A DNA stretch of 64,000 nucleotides from Heloderma charlesbogerti (lineage: Eukaryota > Chordata > Lepidosauria > Squamata > Helodermatidae): contig JANEZZ010001896.1 of NCBI GenBank assembly GCA_026122225.1, forward strand, positions 1 to 64,000, given 5' to 3'. Positions 50,083 through 64,000 of the stretch are shown here, piece after piece. The translations under genes were made by a program, and so were the position numbers. Below the pieces are notes generated by a model. The model worked only from the letters and a program-made list of their open reading frames with translations. It was not told the origin of the DNA and did no database searches. Position 1 is the first letter of the stretch, and each line of letters begins with the position of its first letter.

Positions 50083-50667
<585 letters not shown>

Positions 50668-50752
50668 TAGCTCATTGGTGGAGCATATGTTTTGTATGCA
50701 AAAGGCATCTTTAGGTAGGGCTGGGAAAGAAACCCTGGAGAGTTGCTGCCAG

Positions 50753-52258
50753 TCAGTGACCTGGGTCACATGTAATGACAAACCATGGTTTGTTGAACCT
50801 TAGGTTGTCATTATGTGTGAACCTGGAACTATGGGTTGTTAACCACAAACAAGCCATGAAGAGAACCTATGGTTTGTTATTGGGTTGTGAACTGTGGGTT
50901 GTTTAAACTATGGGTTGCTGTTACCTGTGAACCCAGAATTGTGGGTTTCAAATGCAGTTGGGATACAAGGAGGGAGTGGGTGAAGGAGGAGGGAAACAAA
51001 CAACCCAGGGACTGAGAAAACAAACCATGGTTTGGTCGATTGGCTGTTAGGCAAACCCTGGGTAGGGCAACAAGCCATGGTTGAAATAACCATGGGTTAG
51101 CTTTATGTGTGACCGAGGTCAGTGTCAACAGTGCTGAACTAGATGAAACAGTGGTCTGCCTTTGTAAAATGCAACTTCCTTTATTGCTATCATAGTCCTA
51201 CTGTGTCATGGCTTGGTTAAGCAAAACTCGAGGAATCCATAAAGTTCCATTCCATTGCTCATCCTTCAGAGGACCTGCACATTTCTCAGGAATGATTCAC
51301 AAATGAGGTTTCCTGCTGTTATGGATGTAACAAAGTGGATGGAATTGCATTGTGTTAAGATAGTTGTTGGCAGTTATTGGGGTGCATTGTGCATGATATT
51401 AACCTCTAATCTCTATCACCATTAGGGCTCATTGTGTCACTGCAGCTGCTTTTGCACATAATGCTAACCCATGGTATGGGTTATTGAATTCTGGGTGGTT
51501 GTGGTGTGTGAAACCAGCAGTGCTAACAAACTATGGTTTGTTAACCACAAACAATCCAGAAAGAGAACACATGGGTTGTGAACTCTGGGTTGTTTAAACA
51601 ATGGATTGTCATTACGTGTGAACACAGAACCATAAAAAACCCCCAGCAGTTCTACATGCCAGTACTACAGCACTGGTAAGGCATTTGAGATACAGGGAGG
51701 GAGCGGGCAAAAGAGGAGGGAAACAAACAGCCCAAGGATTGAACAAACCATGGTTTGTTTTCTCAATCATCTGAGAACACAAGAGCCATGCTGGATCAGA
51801 CCAAGGGTCCATGTAGTCCAGCATTTTGTTTACACAGTGGCCAACCAGCTGCCCATAGAAAACCCACAAGCAGGGCATGAATGTAACAGCACCCTCTTGC
51901 CCATGTTCCCCAGCAACTGGTGTACATAGGCATACTTCCTCTGATACTGGAGGTAGCCTATAGCCATCAGGACTAGTAATCTTTGATAGCTTTATGCTTC
52001 ATGAATTTGTCCAATCCCCTTTTAAAGCCATCCAAATTGGTGGCCATCACTACATGTTGTGGAAGTGAATTCCATAGTTTAACTATGCGCTCTGTGAAAA
52101 AGTCCTTCCTTTTATCTGTCCTGAATCTCCTACTGTTCATCTTCATGAGATGACCCCAGGTTACAGTATTATGAGAGAGGTATCATGACAGATAATAGCC
52201 TGGGTAGGGCAATAAACCATGGGTTAACCACAGGATAGTGTTATGTGTGAACCAAGTC
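50753..52258. repeat. AACCATGGTT-type inverted repeats, right arm
   Basis: Mirror of 30095-31600, including the L3-like LINE end at 51773-52163 (minus strand). Confidence 0.5.
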
Positions 52259-52484
52259 TATGTCTTATCCTTGTTTACTTGGGAGTAAGTTCTATTTGCA
52301 TGACTTGGTCTACAAGCCTATGTATGTTCATTTGGGAGTAAACTCCATTTGACTTCGTGGAAATTACTTCTGACTAAACATACATAGGATTGTGCTGTTA
52401 GTCCTAAGAAAAGGTAGGCATGTGTATCCATCCTGTTAAATATAGGTGAAAACTGATAGTGTTTCTTTTCAACTTTTTTTCTAG

Positions 52485-52535
52485 ATGTGGCATTAAGGAC
52501 AGGGCTTCCACCTCCTTTTAAAAAATATAGATACG
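52485..52535 (+). CDS. C2orf76: C2orf76 homologue, second coding exon (right copy)
   Basis: Exact mirror of 29818-29868, with a TTTTTTTCTAG acceptor and a GTATGT donor, encoding DVALRTGLPPPFKKYRY. It is the last C2orf76 exon visible on this arm. Confidence 0.9.
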
Positions 52536-53182
52536 GTATGTCTTTTTTTACTCTTCAGTTAAATCAAATTACCTATATGTTGAGATTTAATCTGCTTTGA
52601 GTAAATATAAAATAAGGAACTAAAGTGATTATAGAAATGGAGAAATTATGTCATGAGTGGATCTTAAAAGAGCTTGTCCTGTTCAGCTTTGATAGGAGTG
52701 GGGGAAGAGACTGAGGAAAAAAACGCAGTTTATGATGGAAATATATCATGAGGATGTACAGTACAAGGAGAGATTTGTTTAAGCTTGTATCATTTTAGTG
52801 ACCTGGTTCCGATATCATGCTAAACCATGGTGGTTGTTATTGTGGGTGGTTGCAAGGTGGCTTAGCACGATTTCTGAATCTGGAATGGTTTTTCCATTGT
52901 GGGTGGTTTTTCACAAACAAACCACCCTGAAAACCCATGGCTTAGAGTAGCATTGTTTAGGGTGTCTTGTTCTTAGGGTGGCTTGTTGTGACACCCGAAC
53001 CTGGCAGGATGATTTTATTGTGGGTTGTTGGGAATGGCTAGAGATCTGCCTGGCGAGAGCAGTGAAAAACTCTGCTTCTCCTCGCAATCTTGCTAATGCT
53101 GCTGCCATTCTTCCCTCTCCCTTCTTGGCACCTTCCATTGAGAATTTTAATTTTTTTGTGCAGGAGTGAATATCGGTTGCTA

Positions 53183-53346
53183 GGAATTTTGTGTAATACT
53201 TCCCTTGGTTTTACTGCTCTGCCATGAAATTTGTGCAATCTCCCCTCCATTTTACTGTTCTGTCATGAAATTTGCACAATTTCCACCTCAGTTTTACTGC
53301 TCTGCCTTCAAATTTTCATATTTTTAGCAATCTGCCTTATGTGTCT
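53183..53346. repeat. 41-42 bp tandem repeat, right arm
   Basis: Mirror of 29007-29170 with the same units. Confidence 0.75.
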
Positions 53347-53501
53347 GCCTCAAAATTTGCGTATGTTTAGTGATCCTTCCACTGGCCTTCATTGCTAGCT
53401 GTCAGATACACATATGGGTTACAGAGCAATGACAAGCATGAAGGGGGAGGGGGAGCCAGAAATGGCTGGCGGCTGCAGGAGAGAAGGAACTTTAGAGGAG
53501 G

Positions 53502-53850
53502 GAGAAAACTCTTACGAGTCCCCTGGACTGCAAGGAGGTCATATCAGTCAATCCTAAAGGAAATCAACCCTGACCGCTCATTGGAAAGACAGATACTGAA
53601 GCTTAAGCTCAAATATTTTGGCCACCTAATGCGAAGAGAAAACTCCCTGGAGAAGGCCGTGATGCTGGGAAAGATTGAAGGCAAAAGGAGAAGGGGTGGC
53701 AGAGGATGAGATGGCTAGATAGCATCCCTGATGCAATTAATATGAACTTGAGCACACTCTGGGAGAGAGCGGTGGACAGGAAGGCCTGGCGTGCTATGGT
53801 CCATGGTGTCGCGAAGAGTCGGACACGACTTAATGACTGAACAACAACAA
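53502..53850 (+). mobile_element. 5'-truncated BovB fragment, right arm
   Basis: Mirror of 28503-28851, ending in AGTCGGACACGACTTAATGA and a (CAA)n tail. Confidence 0.9.
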
Positions 53851-55553
53851 GAACATGAAGCAGCCTTAAAAAAAAAAAAATCGCTAGCAAGGGAAGCCCT
53901 GAAGTGAAGGATGAAATTGACAAGGATGTTGACAAGAGGGGAATATTGGTATGCTTGGCTGAATAGCGGACTTGTGCAAGACCCTGAAAAGAAAAAATGT
54001 GAACGCTAATTACCACGTTCATAAGGGCTCACAGAATTGTGAGATAATGCAGGAGGAGTGGTGGGGGGTGGGAGCTGATGCAGGAGGGGTGGTGGGGGGT
54101 GGGGAGTTCCGCTTGGGAAGTGGAGGATGAAGTTGACATGGACATTGACAAAGAGGGGGATATGGCTATACTGGGCTAAATAGTGGACATGCAGTTTTGC
54201 AGTCCTGCACACTGCAGGACTGCAGTGATTAACAAATCACTGATTAACAAATCCATGATTAACAAATCATGGTAAGCCACTGAGTGGGCAATCATCCATT
54301 GGGAGTAACGGACAAGCTGCCCACCCACCATGGTTTATTCTCAGGGTGGCTTAGTGCGATGTGTGAACTTGTCAAGAGAGTAGCTAGAAATTGACTAGAA
54401 ATACTTGTTTTATATAAGTGCTGTCAACATACATGGTGTTTTACAGGTTAGCATGGGGCAGGAAGGAAAGTTCCTACCCTGAGGAGTTGTATCAGTCTGG
54501 GGAAGGTTTCTAACTAGTAATGGTGTGAAATTATAGAAGAGTTGTTGTAACAACAATAATGGCTACAGAGTTGGATACATTTGGATATCTTGTGACTTTT
54601 TTCTGGAGTTGTTGAGCATGATGCGTAAAGGCCAGAAAGTATCCCACCTCCTTTCTCGGTCGGCTACAGCTGTAATCCTATGCACACTTACCTGGGAGTA
54701 AGCCCTATTGAACTTCTGAGTAAACGTGCATAGGATTGCGTTGTGGAACAACTAGAAACAGGATGTTGGTCTGGATGATCTGCACAGTGCTAAAGCTTTG
54801 TTTTGTAGAGAGTGTGGCTGAGTTTTATTTATTCTATTCTGAAGGCTGGGGAACTCATTGAACCCCAAAATGAGCATGCTTAGGATTGCACTATCAGGGT
54901 CTGAACTTAGGGGGGATCAAATTGTGGCCAGTAGAGTGGATATGGCCCTCAGAGCAATTTTATCTGTGCCTACCAAATTTTAATTAAGTTATGGTAAAAT
55001 CTTTACCTGTACTTTTGGTAATAGGGGGAAAAAACTTGTCAGGTTTTATGAGCCTACTGTTTCATGTTACCTTTTACTTTTGTATGTAATGCCTCATTTC
55101 AGTCTGAGTACATGCGCTCCATAGCTTGGAAGCCCTTACTGATCGATGGCAGCAACTTTGGGATGCAGCCTTAGTCATTTCTAAGGAGGCCAGTTCATGT
55201 GGCAAAATACACTTCTGGCTTCCCCAGGCCTCTAGTTGGAAAATGGAGTGCCCCCTCCCCATCCTAAAAAAAATCTTAACTGATCAGTGCAGTATGATGA
55301 TGGGAAAAGCCCATACCTGGTGAAGCATTCCCTTGTATGTAACTTTTAAATACATAAGAGCTCTCTTGGGATCTGTATCTGGCAACCCATGCTATGGGTC
55401 AATGAAAGCTAGCAGTAGGAGACACTGAAAAGTATAGCAGGAATTGTGGGGGTTGTAAGTGTCAAGAGTATTCTTATTACAAAATAGAATCAAGCCTAAA
55501 TTTTAAAAGGGAGTTCAGTTTCTCTCATTTTGAGGACCAGTAAAATTTGGGTT

Positions 55554-58500
55554 CCCCTTCATGGATCACTGCCTTGTTGTGGCGAAGGAGCTTGTGTAAC
55601 TCAGTGAAGCCATAAGCTATGCTGTGCAGGGCCACCCAAGACGGACAGGTCATGGCAGAGAGTTCTGACAAAATGTGGTCCTCTGGAGAAGGAAATGGCA
55701 ACCCACTCCAGTATTCTTGCCAAGAAAACCCCATGGAACGTAACACAAGGCTAAAAGAGATGACACCGGAAGATGAGCCCCTCAGGTCAGAAGGTGTCCA
55801 ATATACTACTGGGGAAGAGCAGAGGGTATTTCCAAGTAGCGCCAGAAAGAGTGAAGCGGCTGGGCCAAAGCCGAAAGGACACTCAGCTGTGGATGTGTCT
55901 GGTGGTGAAAAGAAAGTCCGATGCTGTAAAGAACAATATTGTTTAGGAACCTGGAATGTCAGATCAATGAATCAAGGTAAGTTGGAGGTGGTCAAACATG
56001 AGATGGCAAGATTGAACATCGACATCTTGGGAATCAGTGAACTAAAATGGACAGGCATGGGCAAATTTAATTCAGGTGACCATCATATCTACTATTGTGG
56101 GCAAGAATCCCTTAGAAGAAATGGAGTAGCACTCATAGTCAACAAAAGGGTGGGAAAAGCAGTTCTGGGGTACAATCTTAAAAATGATAGAATGATCTCA
56201 GTACAAATCCAAGGCAAACCATTCAACATCACAGTAATTCAAGTCTATGCCCCAACCACTGATGCCAAAGAAGCTGAGGTTGATTGGTTCTATGAAGACC
56301 TACAACACCTTCTAGAACTAACACCAAAAAAAGATGTCCTCTTCATCATAGGGGATTGGAATGCTAAAGTAGGAAGTCAAGAAATCACTGGGATAACAGG
56401 CAGGCATGGCCTTGGTGTACAAAATGAAGCAGGACAAAAGCTAATAGAGTTTTGCCAAGAGAACACGCTGATCATAGCAAACACTCTTTTTCAACAGCAC
56501 AAGAGACGACTCTACACATGGACATCACCAGATGGTCAATATCGAAATCAGATTGATTATGTCCTTTGCAGCTAAAGATGGAGAAGCTCTATACAGTCAG
56601 TCAAAACAAGACCTGGAGCTGACTGTGGCTCAGATCATGAGCTTCTTGTTGCAAAATTTTGGCTTAAATTGAAGAACGTAGGGAAAACCACTAAACCATT
56701 CAGGTATGACCTAAATCATATCCCTGATGAATACACAGTGGAGGTGAGGAATAGATTTCAGGGATTAGACCTGATAGACAGAGTGCCTGAGGAACTATGG
56801 ACGGAGGTCCGTAACATTGTTTAGGAGGCAGCAACTCAATCCATCCCAAAGAAAAAGAAATGCAAGAAAGCCAAGTGGCTGTCTGATGAGGCTTTACAAG
56901 TAGCTGAGGAAAGAAGGGAAGCGAAAAGCAAGGGAGAAAGGGGAAGATACATCCAACTGAATGCAGAGTTCCAGAGAATAGCAAGGAGAGACAAGAAGGC
57001 CTTCTTAAATGAACAATGCAAAGAAATCGAGGAAAACAACAGAATGGGAAAGACTAGAGATCTCTTCAAGAAAATTGGACATCTCAAGGGAACGTTTTGT
57101 GCAAAGATGGGCATGATAAAGGACAAAGAAGGCAGGGACCTAACAGAAGCAGATGAGATTAAGAAGAGGTGGCAAGAATACACAGAAGAACTATACAGGA
57201 AAGATCTGAATGTCCCTGATAGCCATGATAGTGCGGTCACTGAACTTGAGCCGGACATCCTAGAAAGTGAAGTCAAGTGGGCCTTAGGAAGCATTAGTAA
57301 CAACAAAGCTAGTGGAGATGACAGTATTCCAGCTGAGCTATTTACAATCCTAAAAGATGATGCTGTTAAAGTGCTGCATTCAATATGCCACCAAATTTGG
57401 AACACTCAACAATGGCCGCAAGACTGGAAAAGGTCAGTTTACATTCCAATTCCAAAGAAGGGCAACGCCAAAGAGTGTTCAAACTACCGCACAATTGCGC
57501 TTATTTCACATGCCAGCAAGGTGATTCTCAAAATCCTAAAAGCTAGGCTTCAGCAGTATGCAAACTGAGAACTACCGGAAGTGCCAGCTGGGTTTTGAAG
57601 AGGCAGAGGAACTAGAGATCAAATTGCCAACATTCGCTGCATCATAGAGAAAGCAAGAGAATTCCAGAAAAAATCTATTTCTGCTTCATTGACTACGCCA
57701 AAGCCTTTGATTGTGTGGATCACAACAAACTGTGGCAAATTCTTAAAGTGATGGGAGTACCAGACCACCTTACCTGAGAACCTGTTCTCTCCTGAGAAAC
57801 CTGTACGAGGGTCAAGAAGCAACAGTAAGAACCAGACATGGAACAACCCAGTGGTTCAAAATTGGGAAAGGAGTACGACAAGGCTGCATATTGTCACCCT
57901 GCTTATTTAACTTATATGCAGAGTACATCATGAGAAATGCCAGGTTGGATGAATCAGAGGTCGGAATTAAGATTGCCGGGAGAATTATCAACAACCTCCG
58001 ATATGCAGACGATACCACCCTAATGGCAGAAAGCGAAGAGGATCTCAAGAGCCTCTTGTTGAGGGTGAAAGAGGAGAGTGCAAAAGCTGGTTTGAAACGC
58101 AACATTAAAAAAACGAAGATCATGGCATCTGGCCCCATCACTTCCTGGCATATAGAAGGGGAAGAAATGGAAGCAGTGACAGATTTTACTTTCTTGGGCT
58201 CCAAGATCACGGCAGACGGTGACTGTAGCCATGAAATTAAAAGACGCTTGCTCCTTGGGAGGAAAGCTATGGCAAACCTAGACAGCACAGTAAGAAGCAG
58301 AGACATCACCTTGCCGACAAAGGTCCGTCTAATCAAAGCTATGGTTTTACCAGTAGTAACGTATGGCTGTGAGAGCTGGACTATAAGGAAGGCTGAGCGC
58401 CGAAGAATTGATGCTTTTGAACTATGGTGCTGGAGAAGACTCTTACGAGTCCCCTGGACTGCAAGGAGGTCAAATCAGTCCATACTAAAGGAAATCAACC

Positions 58501-58780
58501 CTGAGTGCTCATTGGAAGGACAGATACTGAAGCTGAAGCTGAAATATTTTGGCTACCTAATGCGAAGAGAAAACTCTCTGGAAAAGACCCTGATGCTGGG
58601 AAAGACTGAAGGCAAAAGGAGAAGGGGACGGCAGGGGATGAGATGGCTAGATAGCATCACCGATGCAATGAATATGAACTTGAGCACACTCCGGGAGAGA
58701 GCGGTGGACAGGAAGGCCTGGCGTGCTATGGTCCATGGGGTCACGAAGAGTCGGACACGACTGAACGAGTGAACAACAAC
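55554..58780 (+). mobile_element. Full-length BovB LINE, right arm
   Basis: Mirror of 23572-26799 with the same 12-base duplication (AAAATTTGGGTT at 55542-55553 and 58781-58792). It is one base shorter because a TTT in the left copy (24572-24574) is TT here (near 57780). ORF pieces at 55619-56575, 57044-57568 and 57891-58772 carry the same stops as the left copy. Confidence 0.95.
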
Positions 58781-61658
58781 AAAATTTGGGTTCTTAATTC
58801 TTTGAAGCTTCCTTTGAAAATCTAACTGCTTTCTCTCTCTCTCTCTCTTTCTTTTTGAAGAGTTCGTTATCTCCTGATTTGATGAAGCTATTCTGGGCTG
58901 ATTTTTGTAAAGCTGATAATCTGTTTCTCACTGAAATACCCTATCTACTCTAGTCAGTTTCTCCATATTGACTAGTTGGCTCCACCTTACCTGAGTTGCT
59001 GATGTGGTATCTGAATATAATCTTTCTGTATAATGACTTTGGCTAATTTGAAAAAGCAGTGGATGCTATGAAGTAGTAACATTTAAAAAGTCTGAGATGT
59101 AGGAGAAACAGTGAATATGGTGGTTTTCATAGAAGACTGGGTGTAGGCATTAGGAAGGGAAAAGATCAGTCATTTCAGTTCCATTACAGCTAGAACTTTC
59201 CCTCATTGAGTTATTAAAGAATTGTACATCTTGGAATTCACTTCAATATTAGCGTGCACATTATTCATGCTGGTGTTAATTGGCAGAGTTGTCTTTTGGG
59301 TATTTTTTTTTTTTATCATCTTCCTAAAGTGCCTTTTAAACTTGGCTCACATGTTGAAGTGCTGCTGATGACCCACAATCCTTTGAAATCACAGTTTCCT
59401 CTGTGCATCTGCATTTCAATATTCAGCAACTAATTGTGAGGTCAGAAGGGGTAGCCAAGTAGGAGCTGGCAGCGTGGAATGAGAGGCTTATGTGTTGGAA
59501 GAATTTACATAGTAAATAAGAAGTAGGTGAGAATGAAGCTGGAGATAAACAGGAAAGATCTTAAGTATGAGTTTGCTAAATGATCTACAATTTAATTTGA
59601 AGCAGAAGATTTAGTAAAGTAAAAGATAATGAATGATGAGAACCCCGTTATTATGGCAGTAATGCATGCATGGGCTAGTTTGAAAAAAAATTACACCCAG
59701 CTACATTATTTATTTATTGGCAATATTATATACTGCTTCTCATTTGAAACAAATCCTACTAATATTTTATTTACAATGGAAGTTTCGTGATAGCTATGGT
59801 AGAATCTCTGTGGGTAAAATATGGGATTGTAAGATATTGGGACATGTTAAAATAGGAACAATATATTAGCTGGGGTATTCTTTAAAAAGAGGAATGAACC
59901 AGACAAACTTCTTTGGTTTCTGTGAATGCAGATAACAAACTGCATATATATTGGGATTAGAAATGGCTCTTTTAGGATTTATCTGACTGCTTTTGAAGAA
60001 ATGATTATAAAAAGGAAAAGTTTCAAGGAATTATTATCAAGATTGTGTAATTTGCTGTTAGAGGAAGTCCACTCGTGCAAAGTTGGATATTACGAAAGAT
60101 TATAAAAACAGTCATTAATACTAAGAAACCCTAATTCAGCTCTATTTGAAGTACACCTACGTATCTAAAATCAAGTGCTACCAAAATCCTGGTAGTATAG
60201 AGTAGTTTTCAGCACTCTCCTAAAAGCAGTGGTAAATGAGCAGATCATTCCATAACTGGAGCAATTACAGGACCTGGACTTGTTCCTAATTTTTGCTGAG
60301 AATTTTTAAAATATGTTTTTGGCACTTGATTTGTAAATGTAAAGAAAGTCAGCTGCAATCTGATCTCACTTTTTTTAGTATAAAAGGTGCCCAATATAAA
60401 CCATGTCCTTAGTGACTGTTGTCCACCTGCTTTTATATTGTGTACACAATTAAACACTGTAACTTTCTGTAAGACTAACAATGTCACTGGAGGGTTAACA
60501 AGTGGGAATTTATGCTAAGGTTGCTGTCATGTTAATAGCTGGACTGGAAAACAGGATTGCGTACTTCTTAAAACAAGGTGAAGTCTTGAAAATATCTCAG
60601 GAAAGTGCCCCCCCATCAAAATATTCTCAAATTACGTGATTGTTAAAATTTTACTGGAGTTGAAAATGATCAGGTGGATTTAACTGTTAAAATGGAGCCT
60701 ATTGTGGGCATGTGATCCATATAATTACAAAGTAAAACTGCTGTGGAAGGGTTGGAGTTCATGTTGTAGTTTGAATTTTGCAAACCAGATAGGTTGGGAT
60801 GTTATTTTTTTGCATTTGTATCTGAATAGTCTCAAGGATATTGTTCCATGTCTGTATTGAGAGCATTATGGGGGTAAAATAACCTTGCATAAATGTAAGT
60901 AAGTAAACCTTTTATTTTAAGGTAGAGAATACAGCTGACTGTTACTTTAAGGGGTGTAATGAATTAGTTCTTGCATTTGTGTAAGAATTTATTTATGCAT
61001 AGTGCTTTTATAATGTTTATGTGGTATTTTGTTTCTTATGTGACATTTTGACTATTATACACCCTGAAATATGAAGGAACAATAATTTTTTTTTTTTATG
61101 GGGAAATTTGAGCAAAGCTGTTGATGAGCCCAGAGTATACATTTACATTGTTTCATTGGGCAAAATGTATTTCTTCTTCTCCCCTGCCACATTTTATAAC
61201 TTCTACATAGATTTTTTTCTTACAATTTTGGGACAGTTTCTTGGAAATGTTTGTACCCTGATGTTCGCTCAGCGGAAGTCTGTTGTGGTATGTATTAAGA
61301 GGGGTCTCTGAAATGGCTGCCAAAAAAAGAATATCTAAGGGAGCAATCCTTTGGCCCTTAGACAGCATCTGGGGGCCACAGGATACTTCAAATTCTGGGA
61401 TCTGAGGTTGGAGACGGTGCTCTGACTTTGGAGCCAGGACTTTGTGCTTCACCCTCTGCCCCCTTGCAGCCGGTGAGGAAAGAACTGTGCCACCTGCCCC
61501 TCCGAGATCAGCAAGTTGTGTTGGTGGGTGGGAAGGGGGGACTGGAGAGGCTGGGATCCCAAGGGCTTTCCAGCCTCCTTCCCTGCTCCCCCCCAACATG
61601 CCCCAGCTAGATGGGCAAAAAAGTCTTGTCTTGCCTCGGCGTGCGCCTCAGCGTCGCG

Positions 61659-61698
61659 CCAAGTGCGACGCTAAGTGCGCACTTAGCGTCGCACTTGG
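61659..61698. repeat. 40-bp perfect palindrome, right arm
   Basis: Mirror of 20654-20693; identical, as any perfect palindrome would be. Confidence 0.9.
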
Positions 61699-61709
61699 AG
61701 TCGTGTAGG

Positions 61710-64000
61710 ACCTGAAGATCTACCCACCTGCCTCTCCAGAGACACCAGCAGCAAATAGCAGCAGCAGCAGAGGGCAGCAGCTTTAAAGACCAGGGGAAGG
61801 GGCAAACGTGGACTATCTGCTCCTTCTTAGCTGCTGTTCTCTTTTATCTTTTTTATGTTCTTTTAAACTGTTGTATATTTTATATCTTAATATTTTAATA
61901 TGTGCCTGGGAGGACTATTGGGCAACTCAGGGGGTGGGGGAGGTGCCACCATAACCATGGTCATGGGCAGGGGGAGGTATGGCGTTGGGGGATTAACAGG
62001 CCAGCTGAGGAGAAGAGGGGCTAGACACCTTACAGCTGTCCCCTCTTGTGGTTCTTCCCCCAACCTGATGGTTCCTGGCAGCCTTACCAGTCTGCCCTCG
62101 GGTCTGGTGGTGCTGCTGCTGAATGCCAGGTCGGCCCAAAATAAGACCTCCCTCATCCATGATTTGATTGTGGATGAGGGGGCTGACCTGGCATGTATTA
62201 CTGAGACCTGGGTTGGGGAACTGGGAGGGGTCACTCTCTTCCAGCTGTGCCCTCCTGGGTACTCGGTGCAGCACCAACACCGACTTGAGGGTCGGGGAGG
62301 GGGGGTTGCCGTGGTCTATAGGAATTCAATCTCCCTCTCCAGGCTTCCTGCTCATTTGAGTGCAGATCTTGAGTGTCTGTACCTTGTGTTGGGTACCCAG
62401 GACAGATTAGGGATTCTGTTGGTGTACCGCCCACCCCGCTGCCCATCGGACTCCCTGCCTGAGCTGACGGAGGTGGTCTCGGACTTGGTGTTGAGGACCC
62501 ACAGGATGATGGTCCTGGGGGATCTCAACTTCCATGCTGAGGCCGCTGTATCCGGGGCGGCTCAGGACTTCATGGCCGCCATGACAACCATGGGGCTGTC
62601 CCAACATGTCATCGGCCCAACGCATATAAAAGGACACACGCTTGATCTGGTTTTCTCGACTGGGCAGGAGGATGGTGATCTGAAAGTGGAGGAATTAACA
62701 TCTGTCCCTTTGTCATGGTCAGATCACTTCCTGCTGAGGTTTAGACTTCTGGCGGCCTTTCCCCTCTGCAAGGGTGGGGGACCTATTAAAATGGTCCGCC
62801 CCTGGAGATTAATGGATTCCGATGGATTCCAGAGGGCTCTGGGGGATTTTCCTGCTCGTATGGCTGGTGCTCCTGTCGAAGCCCAGGTCGCTCTGTGGAA
62901 TGCAGAGATGACTCGGGCGGTTGACACGATCGCACCCAAGTGCCCTCTCCCTCTGAGCAGAGCCTGGCCAGCTCCTTGGTATACACCTGAGCTGAGGGCA
63001 ATGAAGCAAGAGGGGAGACGGCTAGAACGCAGGTGGAGGAAAACTTGTGCTGAGTCTGACCGAACACAGGTAAGAGCCCACTATCGAGCCTACTCTGTGG
63101 CGGTGAGGGTGGCAAAGAGGCAGTTCTTTTCCACCAGCATTGCATCTTCTCAATGTCGTCCGGCGGAGCTTTTCCGAGTGGTTCGCGGCCTGTTACATTC
63201 TGGGCCAGGGAGAGAGACGGTGGAACCCTCGGTAGCACGCTGTGATGAGTTTGCGCGGCACTTTGAGGATAAAGTCGCTCAGATTCGTCATGAATTGGAC
63301 ACCACCATTAATGCAGTTCCATTGGTAGAGGTGTTCAGAGCACCGTCTGGTCCAGTTTTATTGGATGAGTTTCAGTTACTGAGGCCTGAGGATGCGGACA
63401 AGGTGCTTGGCCAAGTCCGATTGACCACTTGTGTGCTTGACCCTTGCCCTTCATGGCTTATTAAATCAAACAAGGAGGGGTTGTCCAGCTGGGTCCAGGA
63501 GGTTGTAAATTCCTCCTTGAGAGAGGGAGTGGTGCCTGCTGCTTTAAAAGAGGCAGTAATTAGACCACTCCTGAAAAAGCCTAACCTGGACCCAGAGGAT
63601 GTTAACAATTATAGGCCAGTGGCCAACATTCCCTTCCTGGGCAAGGTGCTTGAGCAGGTGGTTGTAGGACAGCTCCAGGCACTGTTGAATGAAACGGATT
63701 ATCTAGATCCATTTCAATCGGGCTTCAGGCCTGGTTTTGGAACGGAAACTGCCTTGGTCGCCCTGTGGGATGACCTCTGCCGGGAGAGGGACAGGGGGAG
63801 TGCGACCCTGTTGATTCTCCTGGACCTCTCAGCGGCTTTCGATACCATCGACCATGGTATCCTTCTGGATAGGTTGTCTGGGTTGGGAGTTGGAGGCACT
63901 GCACTACAGTGGTTCCGCTCCTACTTGGATGGCCGATTCCAGAAGGTGGTGCTGGGGGATTAATGCTCTGTGCCATGGCAATTGTGCCATGGGGTTCCAC
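61710..64000 (+). mobile_element. L2 LINE, right arm, cut by window end
   Basis: Mirror of the 5' and central parts of the element at 17190-20640. The EN-RT frame starts at 61900 and reads 687 codons to the same TAA (61961+2000, at 63961-63963) that interrupts the left copy. The GCT run has four units here and five on the left. The RT active site and 3' end lie beyond the window. Confidence 0.9.

Overview
The window looks like single-copy nuclear DNA from a squamate reptile, probably a lizard. The host genes are intron-split vertebrate genes, and the repeats are a typical squamate set: L2-clade LINEs, CR1, a full-length BovB (RTE) LINE, Sauria-type tRNA SINEs whose tails resemble BovB, MIR-like SINEs and many short palindromic MITE-like repeats. 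There are no prokaryotic-style genes. Most open reading frames are LINE fragments or chance frames.

Layout. (1) 1-18348, not mirrored inside the window: the terminal coding exon of STEAP3 (477-767, plus strand), intergenic repeats, then the last three coding exons of the C2orf76 (UPF0538) homologue on the minus strand (10874-10950, 16479-16560, 16706-16743) and the 3' part of a nearly intact L2 element. (2) 18349-41176, left arm of a giant inverted repeat: the L2 EN-RT body, BovB, the first two coding exons of C2orf76 (29818-29868, 31799-31931), a 67-bp minisatellite, the CpG-rich C2orf76 promoter (about 34.6-35.25 kb), and an older L2 copy carrying nested insertions of CR1, a Sauria SINE and a 755-bp hyper-palindromic element. 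(3) 41178-64000, right arm: the same content in reverse complement, running off the end of the window.

The arms are at least 22.8 kb each with essentially no spacer. Comparing paired positions and paired translations I found only four differences: a T-run of 3 against 2, a GCT run of 5 against 4, and one substitution plus one 1-base indel close to the axis. The axis lies in a 97-bp perfect palindrome resembling the 3'-terminal hairpin of an L2-type LINE. This is either a very young or homogenised inverted duplication or a fold-back artefact of library preparation or assembly. The artefact is the more economical reading, because the order STEAP3(+), C2orf76(-), then DBI(+) known in other amniotes is followed up to the C2orf76 promoter and then reverses, with no DBI seen.

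The left copy of C2orf76 can be assembled from five coding exons into a complete 126-residue protein with consistent splice phases. The right arm shows only its promoter and first two coding exons; any remaining exons would lie past position 64000. The most unusual local structure is the 755-bp element (39130-39884 and 42469-43223): a palindrome built of smaller palindromes, flanked by a 19-bp target-site duplication inside an L2 LINE.
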